Below, piece by piece: positions 20,672 to 23,390 of a DNA stretch of 23,390 nucleotides. The stretch is from DASXVX01 sp036504075. Lineage in GTDB: Bacteria > Bacillota > Sulfobacillia > Symbiobacteriales > Symbiobacteriaceae. Numbering within the stretch: the first letter of the stretch is position 1; every line of letters begins with the position of its first letter. The notes below the pieces were generated by a model, which worked only from the letters and a program-made list of their open reading frames with translations, ran no database searches and was not told the origin of the DNA. The position numbers and the translations under genes are program-made. The DNA is taken from NCBI GenBank assembly GCA_036504075.1, contig DASXVX010000093.1, positions 1-23,390 on the forward strand, given 5' to 3'.

Positions 20672-21354
20672 GGAGAGCTCCTGACAGTTCAACACTGACA
20701 ACACGGGGAACGGTTGTTAAAGTCGTGAGAGTTATTTCAGTGGAATTTTTGTACACGCTTCCAATTCCGGGGCCGATTCTTGTGCAACTCCAGGGAATCA
20801 AGGATCTCTTGCCAATGGTGCAACGCGGAGGAATCTGGGCGTTGTCCTTGGATCTTCCCGAAGGAGTGTATTCCTATCGGTTTCATGTGGCCGACCTCGT
20901 CAGCGTCAACGATCCGCGCAGGTCCACCAAGAGGCAGGTCAGCGGGGAAACCTGGTCCGTAGTCCAGGTGACCGAAGCGGGGCCAATCTGGGTCGAGCGT
21001 ACCCTTCCCAAGCTGACCAGTGTTCAGATCTGCCGCGGGATCAGCGAAGCAGGAATACCTTTGGTGGTAGTCGAGCGGGTCGGCGCCAGTGAATTGCCCG
21101 TGTTCCTGTGGAATCAGATCGACCACGTCTTCCAGAATGCGCTGATGCAGGTATTCTTGGTCCGACCGGACCAGGAACTAGCATTTGGGGGCGAGTTCTT
21201 GCTGGAACAGAGTAAGGCGTCTCCCCATTTTGATCTCAAGTTCTGGATTTCCATCAGCCTCGAACCGAGTACAGTGATGCCGGGCATTTGGACATTTTTG
21301 GTGCAAGTGGAAGGTGGACCGGTCGTTACGAAGCCGTTCCGGCTTATGACTTAG
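20668..21354 (+). CDS. Unknown protein with an E-set/CBM48-like N-terminal domain
   Basis: A 228-aa protein, probably two beta-sandwich domains. Residues about 24-86 have the pattern of the AMPK glycogen-binding/CBM48 E-set fold: a strand, then GIWALSLDLPEGVYSYRFHV and NDPRRS, like the W...L.G.Y.Y.F...DP series of that family. Residues about 105-228 are a second domain with alternating hydrophobic strands, ending GIWTFLVQVEGG, again Ig-like. No signal peptide or membrane helix is seen, so any carbohydrate or protein-surface role is inference. The frame opens with GTG at 20668, overlapping the upstream stop by four bases; later GTG codons are also possible because the ribosome site is weak. 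The family match was made by eye and is uncertain. Confidence 0.6.
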   Translation: MRRAPDSSTLTTRGTVVKVVRVISVEFLYTLPIPGPILVQLQGIKDLLPMVQRGGIWALSLDLPEGVYSYRFHVADLVSVNDPRRSTKRQVSGETWSVVQVTEAGPIWVERTLPKLTSVQICRGISEAGIPLVVVERVGASELPVFLWNQIDHVFQNALMQVFLVRPDQELAFGGEFLLEQSKASPHFDLKFWISISLEPSTVMPGIWTFLVQVEGGPVVTKPFRLMT

Positions 21355-21395
21355 GAAGAGAGTTCTGAAGGACATGCAGACAGGGAGGTATTGCT

Positions 21396-22208
21396 GTGAA
21401 CGCAGTTGATGGGGGTGGAGGGTCCAGTACCAGGTATGTGCCTCGATCGTTGGCCGAAATCAATCGGCCGACGCCTGCGCCGCAGGTGAATACGGTCAGG
21501 TCGGTGGCGGTGATTAACAATGATAGCGCACTAAAGAATGCCCAGTTAGCCGACAGCAAGCGCGATTACTGGCAGGCTGCGGCCAAGAACGACCAGACCG
21601 CTATGAACGCGGCACATGCCCGAGCGGATGCGTTGCGGACTCGGGGAGCGACCGTGGATGACGGCACCGCCGCCAGAATCAACACCGAAGGGCAGAAGCT
21701 GGTAGCCCAGGCCCAGCAGCCAGCTGCAAAGCCGCTGGTCACACCGCCCAAGCCTGACACAAGTTATCGGGACGTCCAGCCGTCCGCCGCGCCGACCACC
21801 TCGGCGCAGTCAAAACCTGGTGTCTCGTTTGCGGTGGGATTTGGCACGGGAGCGGGTCTGGGGGTCACCAGTCCGGGGGCTGCCGGGGTGGTCACCAGCA
21901 TCGCTAACAAGGTTGCTCCTGATTCTTCCTTTAAAAAGGGACTCAACGCCAGTAGTATCGTTATTGGTTTAAGCTCGAACAAACCGCAGTCCGGTAGCGC
22001 TCCGGGCGCCCCGACGCAAAGTGCCGGCCAGGTGCAGAATTCGACCCAGGCGCAACCGGTAGCCTCTCCGCAGGTTACGCACAACAACGGCGGGACACAA
22101 CTGGTCGTGGATCGGGTCAGCCAAGGCTACAGTGAGAGTGAAGCGAAGATTGCCCCCTGGAGAGGCGAACGTTTAGGTAGTGAGAACGGAACATGTCAAG
22201 GCACTTGA
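21396..22208 (+). CDS. Hypothetical low-complexity protein with a toxin-associated-looking repeat
   Basis: A 270-aa protein. Residues 50-90 (LADSKRDYWQAAAKNDQ, then MNAAHARADALRTRGATVDDG) resemble a short helical repeat that I recall in large secreted and polymorphic-toxin proteins of Bacillota. The middle is Pro/Ala/Gln-rich. Residues 140-195 are Gly/Ala/Val-rich (VGFGTGAGLGVTSPGAAGVV), possibly a weak membrane-interacting segment. The C-terminus (SEAKIAPWRGERLGSENG) ends abruptly about 140 bases before the IS3-family transposase, so the protein may have lost a C-terminal effector domain. The GTG at 21396 follows GGGAGG at 7 bases. It is the third gene of the cassette. Function is not assigned. 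Confidence 0.6.
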   Translation: MNAVDGGGGSSTRYVPRSLAEINRPTPAPQVNTVRSVAVINNDSALKNAQLADSKRDYWQAAAKNDQTAMNAAHARADALRTRGATVDDGTAARINTEGQKLVAQAQQPAAKPLVTPPKPDTSYRDVQPSAAPTTSAQSKPGVSFAVGFGTGAGLGVTSPGAAGVVTSIANKVAPDSSFKKGLNASSIVIGLSSNKPQSGSAPGAPTQSAGQVQNSTQAQPVASPQVTHNNGGTQLVVDRVSQGYSESEAKIAPWRGERLGSENGTCQGT

Positions 22209-22349
22209 GACAGGAAAACGTCTATTTGAGTATAGCTTCGCCTGTTTAGCGCGCGGGCGTAGGCGGAATATTCGGACGGTGTTCGACGCAGAAGTACCTT
22301 CCCCTGCTATCTTTAGATGAGGTAAGTTTTGCCTGTATGCGCTCTGGTG

Positions 22350-23390
22350 TCAGCCCAGGTCAGGCTTGTTGATCCAGGCAGCCGTGGGGATCAGCGGGGG
22401 TTGTGGTAGCTTGTTAACAAAACGCTCTGGATGGGCCGCGTACGCCGCCTGTAGAACCTGCTGCCGTGCGTTCGTGACCACCTCGGCCCTGCCATAGTGC
22501 AGGGTTTCGGGCGTCAGCAGTCCGATGCCGGAGTGGTGGTGCTCCGTGTTGTACCACGGGAAGAACCCCTGACAAAACGCCCGCGCATCCTCGATGCTGC
22601 CAAATCGCTGCGGGAAGTCCGGCCGGTATTTGAGCGTCTTGAACTGGGCCTCAGAGTACGGGTTGTCGTTACTGGTATGGGGCCGGCTATGCGTCTTGGT
22701 GATGCCCAGATCGCTCAACAGCAAGGCCACCGCTTTGGACCGCATCGAACTGCCACGGTCAGCGTGGATGGTCAGTTCTCCAGGCGCAACGCCCTGCTTG
22801 ATCTGGGTGTTGTGTATCAGGCGTTTGGCCAGCTCGGCGCTCTCTCGGGTGGCCACCATCCAACCCACGACATAGCGGCTGAAGATGTCAAGAATCACGT
22901 ACAGATAGAAGTAGCTCCATTTCGTCGGACCCATGAGCTTCGTGATGTCCCATGACCAGACCTGGTTGGGTCCCGTAGCCAACAGCTCAGGCTTTTGGTA
23001 GGCCGGATGGCGCAACTGGTCACGGCGCTCCCGCACCTCTTTGCACTCGGTCAGGAGCCGATACATCGTGCGGACAGAGCACTGGTAGGTCCCCTCGTCG
23101 AGCAGCGTGGCGTAGACCGCTACCGGCGACTGGTCTGCGAAGCGCTCGGAGTGCAGTACGTCCAGAACGGCCTGCCGCTCCGCTTCGGTCAAGGAGCGCG
23201 CCGGTTTGGGCCGGGGTTTGGCTACGGCCTCCACAGGATCGGGGCGACGATGACGATACAACGTGGCACGCGCCACGCCAAGCGCCCGGCAGGCAACGGT
23301 TACAGCAACTGTAGGTGCCAGTTCTTCGACGGCATTGATCAGTTGTTTCCGCCCCTGAGAGGATTCTCCAAGAGCGCTGAGATTTTTTTT
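22350..23390 (-). CDS. IS3-family transposase, OrfB part (5' end outside the window)
   Basis: The reading frame is open from the right edge, so the protein is partial. It includes the end of a HTH_21-type linker (TLYRHRRPDP, LTEAERQAVLDVLHSERFAD) and a DDE integrase core with Asp in WSWDITKL, Asp in IHADRGSSM and Glu in NPYSEAQFKTLKY, all catalytic residues present. It ends with the usual YNTEHHHSGIGLLTPETLHYG segment. An internal GTG at 23276 could start OrfB alone. The frame continues upstream into eight A residues at 23390-23383, a likely -1 slippage site for making the OrfAB fusion. The protein looks intact, so the element may be mobile. Confidence 0.93.
   Translation of the reverse strand, partial: KKNLSALGESSQGRKQLINAVEELAPTVAVTVACRALGVARATLYRHRRPDPVEAVAKPRPKPARSLTEAERQAVLDVLHSERFADQSPVAVYATLLDEGTYQCSVRTMYRLLTECKEVRERRDQLRHPAYQKPELLATGPNQVWSWDITKLMGPTKWSYFYLYVILDIFSRYVVGWMVATRESAELAKRLIHNTQIKQGVAPGELTIHADRGSSMRSKAVALLLSDLGITKTHSRPHTSNDNPYSEAQFKTLKYRPDFPQRFGSIEDARAFCQGFFPWYNTEHHHSGIGLLTPETLHYGRAEVVTNARQQVLQAAYAAHPERFVNKLPQPPLIPTAAWINKPDLG
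23383..23390 (-). promoter_or_regulatory. A8 slippery site for programmed -1 frameshifting
   Basis: Eight consecutive A on the minus strand (T on the plus) lie at the window edge, just where the orfB frame is entered. IS3-family elements commonly use such A tracts to make the OrfAB transposase. The tract may extend past the edge. Confidence 0.65.

Larger units (their letters stand above)
22209..23390 (-). mobile_element. IS3-family insertion sequence, partial
   Basis: The orfB gene and the downstream flank lie in the window; orfA and the other end are beyond 23390. The left limit is uncertain: the 141 bases between the hypothetical gene and orfB must contain the terminal inverted repeat, but without the partner end it cannot be placed. 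Confidence 0.75.

Noticed and set aside
1..23390. CRISPR arrays, tRNA or rRNA genes
   Set aside because: No regularly spaced repeat series and no tRNA- or rRNA-like segments were seen on either strand.

Overview
The window looks like chromosome of a high-GC Bacillota (Firmicutes), possibly a Symbiobacterium-like lineage. The reasons are strong AGGAGG-type ribosome sites, frequent GTG and TTG starts, a T-box riboswitch, G+C-rich codon use, and anaerobic respiration genes of the DMSO reductase family. The assignment is inference; no rRNA or tRNA gene is present to settle it.

Region 1 (1-5.8 kb, minus strand) is one respiratory operon. It reads in order: a 409-aa multi-cluster iron-sulfur protein, a TorD/DmsD-type chaperone, a Tat-exported molybdopterin catalytic subunit (DmsA-like), a four-cluster ferredoxin subunit (DmsB-like) and a membrane anchor (DmsC-like). 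It ends at a terminator at 171-198. The A subunit has a Cys where DmsA has its molybdenum-ligand Ser, so its true substrate may not be DMSO.

Region 2 (5.9-8.15 kb, minus) is citramalate synthase (cimA) plus a small membrane protein. They are driven by a consensus promoter and a T-box leader whose specifier reads ATC (isoleucine), which fits a pathway that makes isoleucine.

Region 3 (8.3-12.0 kb) holds single genes: an MBL-fold hydrolase divergent from an Lrp/AsnC regulator, a CPBP membrane protease, a NUDIX hydrolase, a gap with IS21-like terminal repeats, and an orphan 220-aa protein.

Region 4 (12.1-18.2 kb, minus) holds an adaptor-FtsX permease-ATPase exporter (MacAB-like) followed by a 68-aa pentad-repeat protein, then a secreted subtilisin and a radical SAM protein. 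The adaptor gene carries a frameshift near its 3' end. The combination of exporter, small repeat protein, protease and radical SAM enzyme is worth testing as a peptide-maturation locus, although terminators separate the parts.

Region 5 (18.4-19.9 kb) holds a GNAT acetyltransferase converging on an HD-domain hydrolase.

Region 6 (19.9-23.4 kb) looks like an accessory island. It has a truncated copper-amine-oxidase-N-like stalk gene, then a promoter and three co-directional genes of unknown function (one with an E-set/CBM48-like fold signature, one with a toxin-associated-looking repeat). It ends in an IS3-family transposase that runs off the window at an A8 slippery tract.
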